Origin: an uncultured Prevotellaceae bacterium
Lineage (GTDB): Bacteria; Bacteroidota; Bacteroidia; Bacteroidales; Bacteroidaceae
Direction: 5' to 3'
Assembly (NCBI GenBank): GCA_900318815.1
Contig: ONMA01000020.1
Span: 1 to 55,250, forward strand
DNA: 55,250 bases
Program-made: the position numbers and the translations under genes
Shown: positions 15,312-22,860 of the stretch, in pieces
Position numbering within the stretch: the stretch's first letter is position 1
Layout: each line of letters starts with the position of its first letter
The notes under the pieces: model-generated
What the model saw: the letters and a program-made list of their open reading frames with translations, nothing else
The model's database searches: none
What the model was told of the DNA's origin: nothing

Positions 15312-17357
15312 ATGAAAAGATCATTCTTTTTCTGGATGCTCCTTGCGGGCATCGTGATGACAGGAGCCGTCTCGTGCTCCGAAGATGATAAGAGCGAGGG
15401 CAAGACCCCCATCATCATTCCCCCCGGCGACGACAAGGACACCGAGAAGCCCGACACCACCCAGCAGCAGGAGGAGGAACCCAAGCTGGCGGCTGCCATC
15501 GGCTGGCCTGCCGAGTATGGCGGCGTGATGCTACAGGCGTTCTACTGGGACTCTTTCACCGACACACAGTGGGCCACGCTCGAACAGCAGGCCGACGAGC
15601 TGAGCGGCACCTTCGACCTTGTGTGGCTGCCGCAGAGCGGTCATTGCGGCGGTACTTCGATGGGCTACGATGACCTCTACTGGTTCGACAACTACAACAG
15701 CTCCTTCGGCAACGAGCAGCAACTGCGCTCGCTCATCAGCACCCTCAAGGCAAAGGACATCAAGACCATTGCCGACGTGGTCATCAACCACCGCAAGAAC
15801 GTGAGCAACTGGGTGGACTTCCCCAAGGAGACCTACAAGGGCGTGACCTACGAGATGACATCGACCGACATCTGTGCCAACGACGATAAGGGCGAGACGA
15901 AGAAGTGGGCCACAGCCAATGGCTTCGAACTGTCGAAGAACAACGACACAGGCGAGGGCTGGGACGGCATGCGCGACCTGGATCACAAGAGCGAGAACGT
16001 GCAGACCATCGTCAAGGCCTACCTCGACTTCCTGAAGAACGACCTGGGCTATGCCGGTTTCCGCTACGACATGGTAAAGGGCTACTCGCCCTCGTACACA
16101 GCCATCTACAACAGTGTCTCACAGCCCGAGTTCTCCGTGGGCGAGTGCTGGGACAGCTCCAACACCATCATGAACTGGATCAACGGCACCAAGATCGACG
16201 ACAAGCCTGCATCGGCTGCCTTCGACTTCCAGTTCCGCTACGTGGTGCGCAACGCCATGAACAACAGCAACTACTCGCGCCTCGGGCAGCAGAACGACGG
16301 CAGCTGGCCGCTCGTCTACAACAATTTCTCCAATGGTAGCTACCGCCGCTATGCCGTGACCTTCGTCGAGAACCACGACACCGAGAAGCGCAGCAACGCC
16401 GCCCAAGACCCGCTGAAGAAGGACACGCTGGCCGCCAACGCCTTCATGATGGCCATGCCCGGCACGCCCTGCGTGTTCCTGAAGCACTGGCAGACCTATC
16501 CCGCACAAATCAAGGCGATGGTGGCCGCCCGCAAGACGGCTGGCATCACCAACCAGAGCAGCTACAACACGCTGCACTCGTCTAACCAGTGCTTCATCAA
16601 CGCCGTTGGCAATGGCAGCGACGAACGGATTGTCGTGGCCGTAGGCAACGTGAAGGGCAACGAGAACGTCATCGACCAGACGAAGTGGGCCAAGGCCGTC
16701 GAGGGCTACCACTATGCCTACTACCTGCCCCGCTCGCTCAACACCGCCTACGCCGACCTGCCCTCAGGCACTTACACGGGAACTCAGACGGTGCGTCTGT
16801 CGGCTCTCACGACAGCGAGTGATGCCTGGCTCGTCTGCACCACCGACGGCAACGAACCCACCACAGCCTACCCGACAGTCGCATCAGGCTACACGCTCAC
16901 CCTGCCTGTAGGCACCACCACGCTCAAGGTGGGCCTGCTGTCTGGCGGTAAGATCAGCGGCGTCGTTACCCGTACCTACATCGTCAAGGAGAAAAAGAAT
17001 GGGGAAGAAGAGGAAGAGAAGCCCGTAGAGATTCCGTCGTTCTGCACCGTGGCCGACGGAGAGACCTGCGCCTTCTTCGAAGCCCCGTCGGCCTGGACGC
17101 AGACCATTATGTGCTGGGCATGGGACGACAAGGCCAACTACACGGGCGGCGAATGGCCAGGAGTGGCCTGCACACAGTTGGGCACTGCCGCCAACGGCAA
17201 CACCGTATGGAAGTGGACCTACACGGGCGAACTCACTACACAGCCCGCCATGATTATCTTCAGCAACGGCGGTGCGCCACAGACCGAAGACCTGCCCTTC
17301 CACAACGGCGGCTACTACACCAATAGCGGCCTGAAAGGCAACGCTGCCAACAAATAA
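15312..17357 (+). CDS. GH13 alpha-amylase with C-terminal starch-binding module (SusG-like)
   Basis: The 681-residue lipoprotein has Cys 22 followed by S-E-D-D-K-S-E, an acidic surface-export signal, and a Pro/Thr/Asp/Gln linker. The GH13 barrel (about 60-440) starts G-G-V-M-L-Q-A-F-Y-W-D and has D253 (G-F-R-Y-D-M), E278 (V-G-E-C-W-D) and D356 (E-N-H-D-T). A chitobiase-C-like segment (about 490-560) is followed by a starch-binding module (about 590-681; W-A-W-D, E-W-P-G, W-K-W-T, I-I-F-S-N-G-G), similar to modules in the lipoprotein at 53826. It is probably the surface amylase that opens starch for SusC/D. ATG 15312 is chosen for the signal peptide. Confidence 0.92.
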   Translation: MKRSFFFWMLLAGIVMTGAVSCSEDDKSEGKTPIIIPPGDDKDTEKPDTTQQQEEEPKLAAAIGWPAEYGGVMLQAFYWDSFTDTQWATLEQQADELSGTFDLVWLPQSGHCGGTSMGYDDLYWFDNYNSSFGNEQQLRSLISTLKAKDIKTIADVVINHRKNVSNWVDFPKETYKGVTYEMTSTDICANDDKGETKKWATANGFELSKNNDTGEGWDGMRDLDHKSENVQTIVKAYLDFLKNDLGYAGFRYDMVKGYSPSYTAIYNSVSQPEFSVGECWDSSNTIMNWINGTKIDDKPASAAFDFQFRYVVRNAMNNSNYSRLGQQNDGSWPLVYNNFSNGSYRRYAVTFVENHDTEKRSNAAQDPLKKDTLAANAFMMAMPGTPCVFLKHWQTYPAQIKAMVAARKTAGITNQSSYNTLHSSNQCFINAVGNGSDERIVVAVGNVKGNENVIDQTKWAKAVEGYHYAYYLPRSLNTAYADLPSGTYTGTQTVRLSALTTASDAWLVCTTDGNEPTTAYPTVASGYTLTLPVGTTTLKVGLLSGGKISGVVTRTYIVKEKKNGEEEEEKPVEIPSFCTVADGETCAFFEAPSAWTQTIMCWAWDDKANYTGGEWPGVACTQLGTAANGNTVWKWTYTGELTTQPAMIIFSNGGAPQTEDLPFHNGGYYTNSGLKGNAANK

Positions 17358-17374
17358 AGTCTTTGTATATATTT

Positions 17375-17486
17375 GCGCTTCGCGCCTTTTGGAAAAAACA
17401 AGAAAAAACAAAACAAGACAAGAAAAAACCATGTTTTCTTTTGTTTTTGTAGGTTTTCTTTTGTTTTTCCAAAAGGCGCGAAGCGC
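17375..17486. terminator. Bidirectional terminator-like palindrome
   Basis: Arms 17375-17397 and 17464-17486 (GCGCTTCGCGCC...) are perfect 23-bp complements. The centre is A-rich then T-rich, so the stem extends further imperfectly. It separates the convergent amylase (+) and Dabb (-) genes and could stop both transcripts. Confidence 0.7.
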
Positions 17487-17500
17487 ATAAACCAGTTTGT

Positions 17501-17806
17501 TTATACCTCGAAGTCGAGGCAGGAGCGACTGACGGTATAGGGTCTCACCTTCGTGTTGGCCACCGCCAAGTGTTCGGGGTGCTGGGCATAGCCGCGCAGT
17601 GCCTCTTCCGACTCAAGCGTCGAGTCGAGCATCACGTCGGCATTCGACGACGACAGCCGCCCGTCGATATGCACCTTCACGTCGATGAGCCCGGGCACGC
17701 GGCCCACCAGTCCTTCCAGTCCCTGCTTGATGCCGGCCTTCACCGACAGTTTTTCCTCTTCCGTCAGCTCAGGACGGAGCGTCCAAAGAATAATGTGTTT
17801 TACCAT
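17501..17806 (-). CDS. Dabb (stress-responsive alpha/beta-barrel) domain protein
   Basis: The 101-residue cytosolic protein starts M-V-K-H-I-I-L-W-T-L and has the Dabb pattern: early H-x-x-L-W, central G-L-x-D-V-K-V-H-x-D, and the late Y-A-Q-H-P-E-H motif. Family members form dimeric barrels; roles are mostly unknown. ATG 17806 is used because it starts at the family boundary and lies 42 bp after a clear minus-strand promoter (17849-17880). It is divergent from psd. Confidence 0.85.
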   Translation of the reverse strand: MVKHIILWTLRPELTEEEKLSVKAGIKQGLEGLVGRVPGLIDVKVHIDGRLSSSNADVMLDSTLESEEALRGYAQHPEHLAVANTKVRPYTVSRSCLDFEV

Positions 17807-17848
17807 AACGCAAGATTTTTTTGATGTTACAATTGTTTGTAATGTGTG

Positions 17849-17880
17849 CAAAGTTACAGGTTTCCATCCAATTCAGCAAA
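17849..17880 (-). promoter_or_regulatory. Promoter of the Dabb gene
   Basis: On the minus strand TTTG (17880-17877), 20 bp, then TAACTTTG (17856-17849) matches the Bacteroidetes consensus. Confidence 0.7.
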
Positions 17881-17917
17881 TAATATGCCCTTAAAAGGCT
17901 AAGAATTGCAAAAAAAA

Positions 17918-17948
17918 TTTGTCATTCTACAAAAAATGACTAACTTTG
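17918..17948 (+). promoter_or_regulatory. Promoter of the psd-pssA operon
   Basis: TTTG (17918-17921), 19 bp, then TAACTTTG (17941-17948) matches the consensus. It is 27 bp before the psd start and divergent from the Dabb promoter. Confidence 0.75.
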
Positions 17949-17975
17949 CACCCGATTTAGTACTAATGCCAAACA

Positions 17976-18665
17976 ATGGGAGAAAGAATAAAAAAGCTAA
18001 AGAAGATAAGAATACACCGTGAGGGCACCGACGAATTGCTCTACACGCTGTTTGCGCTTATCGCCATTGGGGTCATTCTCTGGAGGAGTTTCAGCAATCC
18101 TATACCCTTTATCATTTTCATGGCCATCTTCGGCAGCGCCTGGCTGCTGATGCTCAATTTCTATCGCTGCCCCATCCGCTATTTCAACGGCAACACCGAG
18201 AAGACCGTCGTGGCTCCAGCCGACGGAAAGATCGTAGTCATTGAAGAGACCGAAGAGACCGAGTATTTCCACGACAAGCGACTGATGATCAGCATCTTCA
18301 TGAGTCCCCTCAACGTGCATGCCAACTGGTTCCCCGTCGACGGGCGCGTGCTCTTCGTCCATCATCAGGACGGCAACTACCACAAGGCCTGGCTGCCCAA
18401 GGCCAGTGAGGAGAACGAGCACGCCGACATCATGATCGAGACACCCGACGGCCAGCAGGTGCTGGTGCGACAGATTGCAGGAGCCATGGCACGCCGCATC
18501 GTCACCTACGCCAAGGACGATGAGGAATGCTACATCGACGAGCACTTAGGCTTCATCAAGTTAGGCTCACGCGTCGATGTCTACCTGCCCCTTGGCTCAA
18601 AGCCCTGCGTCGCCATGGGACAACCCACCACGGGCGACCAGACGGTCATTGCCCTCATGCCCTAA
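17976..18665 (+). CDS. psd: Phosphatidylserine decarboxylase proenzyme
   Basis: The 229-residue inner-membrane protein turns phosphatidylserine into phosphatidylethanolamine. Two hydrophobic segments (about 24-60) precede the catalytic domain with V-V-A-P-A-D-G-K and S-P-L-N-V-H-A-N-W. The self-cleavage site is L-G-S-R, Ser 198, which becomes the pyruvoyl group; this short form is the usual bacterial type in Bacteroidetes. It is the first gene of an operon with pssA, which makes its substrate. Confidence 0.95.
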   Translation: MGERIKKLKKIRIHREGTDELLYTLFALIAIGVILWRSFSNPIPFIIFMAIFGSAWLLMLNFYRCPIRYFNGNTEKTVVAPADGKIVVIEETEETEYFHDKRLMISIFMSPLNVHANWFPVDGRVLFVHHQDGNYHKAWLPKASEENEHADIMIETPDGQQVLVRQIAGAMARRIVTYAKDDEECYIDEHLGFIKLGSRVDVYLPLGSKPCVAMGQPTTGDQTVIALMP

Positions 18666-18714
18666 CCCCCGTACCACCGTACCACCGAGCCCCCGTACCA
18701 CCGTACCCCCGAAT
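18666..18714. repeat. CGTACCACC array in psd-pssA gap
   Basis: Four CCCCCGTACC/ACCGTACC units at about 9-bp period start right after the psd stop codon and run nearly to the pssA start, filling the 52-bp gap inside an operon. The family matches 1142-1217, 33018-33137 and 44911-44951. Confidence 0.65.
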
Positions 18715-18717
18715 CAA

Positions 18718-19464
18718 ATGAAGAAACATATCCCCAACGCCATCACTTGCTGCAACCTCATTTCGGGTTGCATAGCTACATGGTTCGCCTTTAACAGCAA
18801 TTTCAGCCTTGCACTCATCATGATTATCGTGGGAGCCGTGTTCGACTTCTTCGACGGCATGAGTGCCCGACTGCTCAACGTCAGCTCGCCCATCGGCAAG
18901 GAACTCGACTCGCTGGCCGACTGCATCACCTTCGGCCTGGCACCCTCCGCCATGATATTCTCCACACTGAGCTACGCCTACTACTACATAGGCGACGGCA
19001 ACATCGAGCGCGAGGTAGCCTACGAGGCTCATGTCTACCTGCCCTTCCTCGCCTTCGTCATGGCCGCCTTCTCGGCACTACGCCTGGCCAAGTTCAACCT
19101 CGACACGCGCCAGGCCCTCGGGTTCATCGGCCTGCCAACGCCTGCCAATGCCCTGTTCTGGGGGGCGTTCGTCGTCACCATCCAGGAGCATGCCGCCTTT
19201 CTCACGCAGTACCACTATGCCGCCATCGTCGTCGGCATGCTCGTCAGCTGCTACCTGTTAGTGGCCGAGATTCCCATGTTTGCCCTGAAGTTCAAGCACT
19301 GGGGATGGAAAGGCAACGAGGTGAAGTACCTCTTTGTCCTCTCTTCTATTCTACTGCTGTTGCTGTTTGGTGTCGGCGGCATCGCGGTCGTCATCGCGTG
19401 GTACGTACTGCTGTCGGTGCTCACCACTGATAACAAGCCTACAACACTGGATCTCGACGAATAA
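18718..19464 (+). CDS. pssA: CDP-diacylglycerol--serine O-phosphatidyltransferase
   Basis: The 248-residue multi-pass membrane enzyme makes phosphatidylserine from CDP-diacylglycerol and serine. The CDP-alcohol phosphotransferase motif D-G-x2-A-R-x8-G-x3-D-x3-D is complete (D46, G47, A50, R51, G60, D64, D68). ATG 18718 is chosen because it starts directly before N-A-I-T-C-C-N-L; the frame is open upstream only through the CGTACC repeat. It is in an operon with psd, the next enzyme in the pathway. Confidence 0.95.
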   Translation: MKKHIPNAITCCNLISGCIATWFAFNSNFSLALIMIIVGAVFDFFDGMSARLLNVSSPIGKELDSLADCITFGLAPSAMIFSTLSYAYYYIGDGNIEREVAYEAHVYLPFLAFVMAAFSALRLAKFNLDTRQALGFIGLPTPANALFWGAFVVTIQEHAAFLTQYHYAAIVVGMLVSCYLLVAEIPMFALKFKHWGWKGNEVKYLFVLSSILLLLLFGVGGIAVVIAWYVLLSVLTTDNKPTTLDLDE

Positions 19465-19485
19465 CTTATCCCCCTTGTAAGCCCT

Positions 19486-19872
19486 ATGAAGTTACTGATA
19501 GGAATCCCCATCGTCTTCCTGCTCGTCTCCGGCCTCGTCCTGCTCGTCGTGGCCTCCTATCTGTACCGTTTCTGGATGAGGATTACCAAGCATATTCGCG
19601 GCGAGTTCTCCGACGAGGAGATAGAACGGCTCTCCAAGAAATACCAGAAGCAGACCCAGAGCTACAACTTCGACAAGGACTACTTCAAGAGGCGCGATGG
19701 CGGCAGCTACACCTCCGGCGAACGCACGTCGGGCCAGAAACGGCAGACCACAACCCAGACGTCATCGGGTGTCAGCGTCACCATCATCGACGACCGAGAG
19801 CCCAACGTGGCCAGACGCAAAATCTTCAACAAGGACGAAGGCGAGTACGTCGACTTCAAGGAAGAGAACTGA
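19486..19872 (+). CDS. DUF4834 family membrane protein
   Basis: The 128-residue protein has one N-terminal membrane helix (about 4-26) and a charged cytosolic tail with S-D-E-E-I-E-R-L-S-K-K-Y and a C-terminal I-F-N-K-D-E-G-E-Y-V-D-F motif. That matches DUF4834, a Bacteroidetes family of unknown function often found beside pssA. It begins 21 bp after pssA and its stop is 2 bp before the next start, so it is cotranscribed. Confidence 0.8.
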   Translation: MKLLIGIPIVFLLVSGLVLLVVASYLYRFWMRITKHIRGEFSDEEIERLSKKYQKQTQSYNFDKDYFKRRDGGSYTSGERTSGQKRQTTTQTSSGVSVTIIDDREPNVARRKIFNKDEGEYVDFKEEN

Positions 19873-19874
19873 TT

Positions 19875-21596
19875 ATGTATTCCCCTAAGAAATACCTCTG
19901 TCTGCTGGCGATGCTGTTGACAGTCATCACCGCCAGTGCCGTTCGGTCGTGCCCCACCGCTAAAATGCAGGTGGAGCGGCTGCCCGACATGAACATCCCG
20001 CGCAGCGGTCACCAGGCTTTTATGCTGGATGGGGTGCTTTATGTAATAGGTGGCCACACCTCGGGCTTTGTGCCCACCTCCACAGCCGAGTACTTCGAGG
20101 ACGGCGAGTGGCACGTGCTGAACATGGTCTACAGCCACGACCACGGCCTGTGCCTGCCCCTGCGGTCGGGCAAGGTGCTCATTGCGGGCGGACACCAGCA
20201 GCCTTTGGGCATCGGGCAGACCTACACCCTGGAACTCTTCGACCCCGCCACCCGCACCTTCGACGGCTACGGCTGTTTAGACAAGAAGCGTTTCTTCCCC
20301 AGCGTGGCCGAGCTGGCCAACGGCAAGGTCATCATCAGCGGCAACTCCTACCACCCCGACGGCATAGAATGTTTCGACGGTACAAGGCAGAACAAGTTTG
20401 TCAAGGACGTGTCGCAATACCGCAGTCTTCCGTACATCTTCCCTGTGGCCGATGACAACGCCCTCATCTTTGGCTGCAACGACGAACACCAGAAACTGAG
20501 CCCCGACACCGTCAAGGTCGACCAGCTTAATGGCGACACCCTCCACATCCCTTTGTTCGACGAATGGTTTCCTCTGTCCGACCTCTGGCCTCACCCCTGC
20601 ACCAATAGCTACATCGGCGACGAAACGCATCAGTATGCCTACCTCCTTGCCGTTGTCAACAAGAAGAGCGGTCAGGTCGCCTTCGCCTGCATAGAAGGTA
20701 CCGACATACAACTGCTGCCCACCACCGACTCCATCCCCATGCAATGCGAGCATGGACCGATAGAATGGCAATCGTCGGTCATTGCCGACCGCCAGGCCCA
20801 TCGCGCCTACATGATGGGGCGCGACAACAGGTTCCACCTGTATGTCCTCGCAGTGGACTACGACAAGCAGCCCGCCCCCCTGACGTTCTACTACTCCGAG
20901 CTACAGGACAGTCTACCAAACTATACACCAGTACTTACTCCCGAAGGCGACCTGCTGCTGGCGGGTGGCATCACCGACAACAACTTTATGCCCTTCGCCA
21001 CCTTGTTCCGTTTCCGTCTCGGGCAGCACGATGAGCCAGTGTCGGCTATCACGGAAGTCAAGTCCTGGCAGTTGGTTGTCATCCTGGCGTTCGTTGCAAC
21101 GCTTATCATCATGGCCGTCATCCTAATCCGTCTTCGCCACCGTCACAGGCAGCACGAAGAGGAGCTGGCACCGGCCAGTCCTCACCCAGTGCAACAGGAC
21201 GAAACGGCACCCCTTCCCGAGGAGGAAACCGCAGAAATCGCCGATTTCATCGAGAATGAGACCCTGTTGTCCAGCATCAGCCAGCTCATGGAAGTGCAGA
21301 AAGTCTACCTGAACAGTGAGCTGAAGGTGGCCGATGTAGCCCAAGCACTCAATGTCAGCAGCCGTGCCGTGTCCGACTGCATCAAGGCGGCCAATGGGCA
21401 GTCCTTCACCCAGTTCGTCAATGCCTACCGCATTGAGCATGCCAAGCGTCTCCTGCACGCCAATACCGATATGAAGGTCTCCGCTGCCGCCCTCCAGTCT
21501 GGCTTCGCCACCGAGATGTCCTTCTTCCGCTCCTTCAAGTCGCTCGTCGGCATGACACCGCGCGAGTGGGTGGAACAGCAAGGGCAAATAACCTGA
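19875..21596 (+). CDS. Membrane-spanning AraC-type regulator with periplasmic kelch-like sensor
   Basis: The 573-residue protein has a signal sequence (about 1-22), then kelch/beta-propeller repeats (about 35-380; Y-V-I-G-G, V-L-I-A-G-G, L-L-L-A-G-G), one membrane helix (about 396-417, followed by R-L-R-H-R-H-R) and a cytosolic AraC helix-turn-helix (about 478-566, with S-F-F-R-S-F-K-S-L-V-G-M-T-P-R-E-W). There is no histidine kinase, so it would signal across the membrane as a single chain. Translational coupling to DUF4834 puts it in the phosphatidylserine operon. The ligand is unknown. Confidence 0.85.
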   Translation: MYSPKKYLCLLAMLLTVITASAVRSCPTAKMQVERLPDMNIPRSGHQAFMLDGVLYVIGGHTSGFVPTSTAEYFEDGEWHVLNMVYSHDHGLCLPLRSGKVLIAGGHQQPLGIGQTYTLELFDPATRTFDGYGCLDKKRFFPSVAELANGKVIISGNSYHPDGIECFDGTRQNKFVKDVSQYRSLPYIFPVADDNALIFGCNDEHQKLSPDTVKVDQLNGDTLHIPLFDEWFPLSDLWPHPCTNSYIGDETHQYAYLLAVVNKKSGQVAFACIEGTDIQLLPTTDSIPMQCEHGPIEWQSSVIADRQAHRAYMMGRDNRFHLYVLAVDYDKQPAPLTFYYSELQDSLPNYTPVLTPEGDLLLAGGITDNNFMPFATLFRFRLGQHDEPVSAITEVKSWQLVVILAFVATLIIMAVILIRLRHRHRQHEEELAPASPHPVQQDETAPLPEEETAEIADFIENETLLSSISQLMEVQKVYLNSELKVADVAQALNVSSRAVSDCIKAANGQSFTQFVNAYRIEHAKRLLHANTDMKVSAAALQSGFATEMSFFRSFKSLVGMTPREWVEQQGQIT

Positions 21597-21666
21597 AAGA
21601 GCATTCAAGCGATAGCTCTTTCAAGTCATTTTCATCCGCTACGAAACGAAATTCTGGGTAGAATTA

Positions 21667-21698
21667 TTTGGAGAAATCAGTATTAGTTATTAAATTTG
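21667..21698 (+). promoter_or_regulatory. Promoter of the Rpn-family gene
   Basis: TTTG (21667-21670), 20 bp, then TAAATTTG (21691-21698) matches the consensus. It overlaps a possible TTG start at 21696 and so favours ATG 21726 as the true start. Confidence 0.7.
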
Positions 21699-21725
21699 CA
21701 CAAACAATTTAAATATAATGTATTT

Positions 21726-22724
21726 ATGATAATTGCAAATCCAATTTATGATGCTGTATTCAAGTACCTTCTTGAAGACGAGCGCGTAGCCAGAACATTG
21801 CTCTCGGCACTGCTGAAAAAAGAAGTTGTAAAAGTGAAAACAAGACGTAATGAATATACAAACATAGACCGTAATGCCTTGTCAATTTTCCGCATAGACT
21901 TCGGTGCAACCATTAAAGAATCTGACGGGTCGCAACACCTGATTCTCATAGAGCTTCAGAAGACATGGGTAGAGACAGAGACTCTGCGTTTCCGTCAATA
22001 TCTTGGTGCGCAATATGCAAATCATGATAACATGTTGCCCGATACAAATGGACAATATGCTATCCCTATGGTGACAGTCTATCTCTTAGGGCATAAAGTA
22101 GGCGATATCGAAGAGCCCGTTCTCTATGTGCGTCGTAATGCCTACGACTATGATGGGAATATGGTAACCAAAGGACTTCCTGATCCATTTGTCGAGAGTC
22201 TGACCCATGACAGCATTATTGTGCAAATTCCGCGTCTGCGTGGAATGGTTAACAATCGGTTAGATAAAGTTCTCAGTATCTTCGATCAGTCGCGTATGGA
22301 GAAGGGTAATCAGCAAATGCTTGAGATTGACGAAAAAACATACGATGGCGATGATGAGATGATGCGTATCGTTACGCGGCTCCTGGCCGCCGCTACCGAC
22401 GCAAAGACACGTCATAACATGAATGTAGAAGACGAGTATTTTTCTGTCATTGAAAAACGCGACACCACCATCTTGATGAAAGAGAAAGAACTAGCAGAGC
22501 GAAATGCACAGCTCAAAGAGAGTGAGGCACAGCTCAAAGAGAGTGAGGCACAGCTCAAAGAGAGTGAGGCACAGCTCAAAGAGAGTGAGGCACAGCGTAA
22601 GGAACAGGCAATATTGCTCCGCAGATCAATAGAAATGTTTCTGAAAACTGGCTTATCGGTCGAAATGATTGCCCAAAACATGGGAATGGCAACGGAGCAG
22701 GTAGAAGGGATATTGAGGAATTAA
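21726..22724 (+). CDS. Rpn/PD-(D/E)XK nuclease-family transposase-like protein
   Basis: The 332-residue protein begins I-Y-D-A-V-F-K-Y-L-L-E-D, the usual opening of the PD-(D/E)XK family annotated as Rpn or transposase-like nucleases. The core is I-D-F-G-A-T-I...L-I-E-L-Q-K. The C-terminal third is a coiled coil built from four exact Q-L-K-E-S-E-A heptads (21-bp DNA repeat at 22509-22592) and ends in a small helical G-L-S-V-E-M-I-A motif. Relatives promote RecA-independent recombination in E. coli; function here is unknown. Base composition is more AT-rich by eye than its neighbours, and it has its own promoter and terminator. Confidence 0.85.
   Translation: MIIANPIYDAVFKYLLEDERVARTLLSALLKKEVVKVKTRRNEYTNIDRNALSIFRIDFGATIKESDGSQHLILIELQKTWVETETLRFRQYLGAQYANHDNMLPDTNGQYAIPMVTVYLLGHKVGDIEEPVLYVRRNAYDYDGNMVTKGLPDPFVESLTHDSIIVQIPRLRGMVNNRLDKVLSIFDQSRMEKGNQQMLEIDEKTYDGDDEMMRIVTRLLAAATDAKTRHNMNVEDEYFSVIEKRDTTILMKEKELAERNAQLKESEAQLKESEAQLKESEAQLKESEAQRKEQAILLRRSIEMFLKTGLSVEMIAQNMGMATEQVEGILRN
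22509..22592 (+). repeat. Four 21-bp tandem repeats inside the Rpn-family gene
   Basis: Units begin 22509, 22530, 22551 and 22572 and are identical. Each encodes one heptad of a coiled coil, so unit gain or loss would keep the frame and change only coil length. Confidence 0.9.
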
Positions 22725-22750
22725 CCGTCGAAAATACCGCACAATACCAG

Positions 22751-22787
22751 AAATCGACTAACAATTTTTGCAATTGTTAGTCGATTT
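22751..22787 (+). terminator. Terminator hairpin after the Rpn-family gene
   Basis: Arms 22751-22766 and 22772-22787 form a perfect 16-bp stem with a 5-base loop, 26 bp after the stop, followed by TCAATTTTTG. Confidence 0.75.
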
Positions 22788-22823
22788 TCAATTTTTGTTA
22801 GTCCATTTACCATGGGTTTTATT

Positions 22824-22831
22824 TACTTTTG
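22824..22831 (+). promoter_or_regulatory. Putative promoter (-7) of the BspA-like gene
   Basis: TACTTTTG matches TAnnTTTG and lies 29 bp before ATG 22861. No exact -33 TTTG sits at the usual distance. Confidence 0.55.
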
Positions 22832-22860
22832 CAAGATAAAACTTTAATAAATTAACCATA

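Noticed and set aside
21696-21725. TTG start for the Rpn-family protein
   Set aside because: The TTG overlaps the -7 promoter element, so it would not be in the transcript; ATG 21726 fits the family N-terminus.
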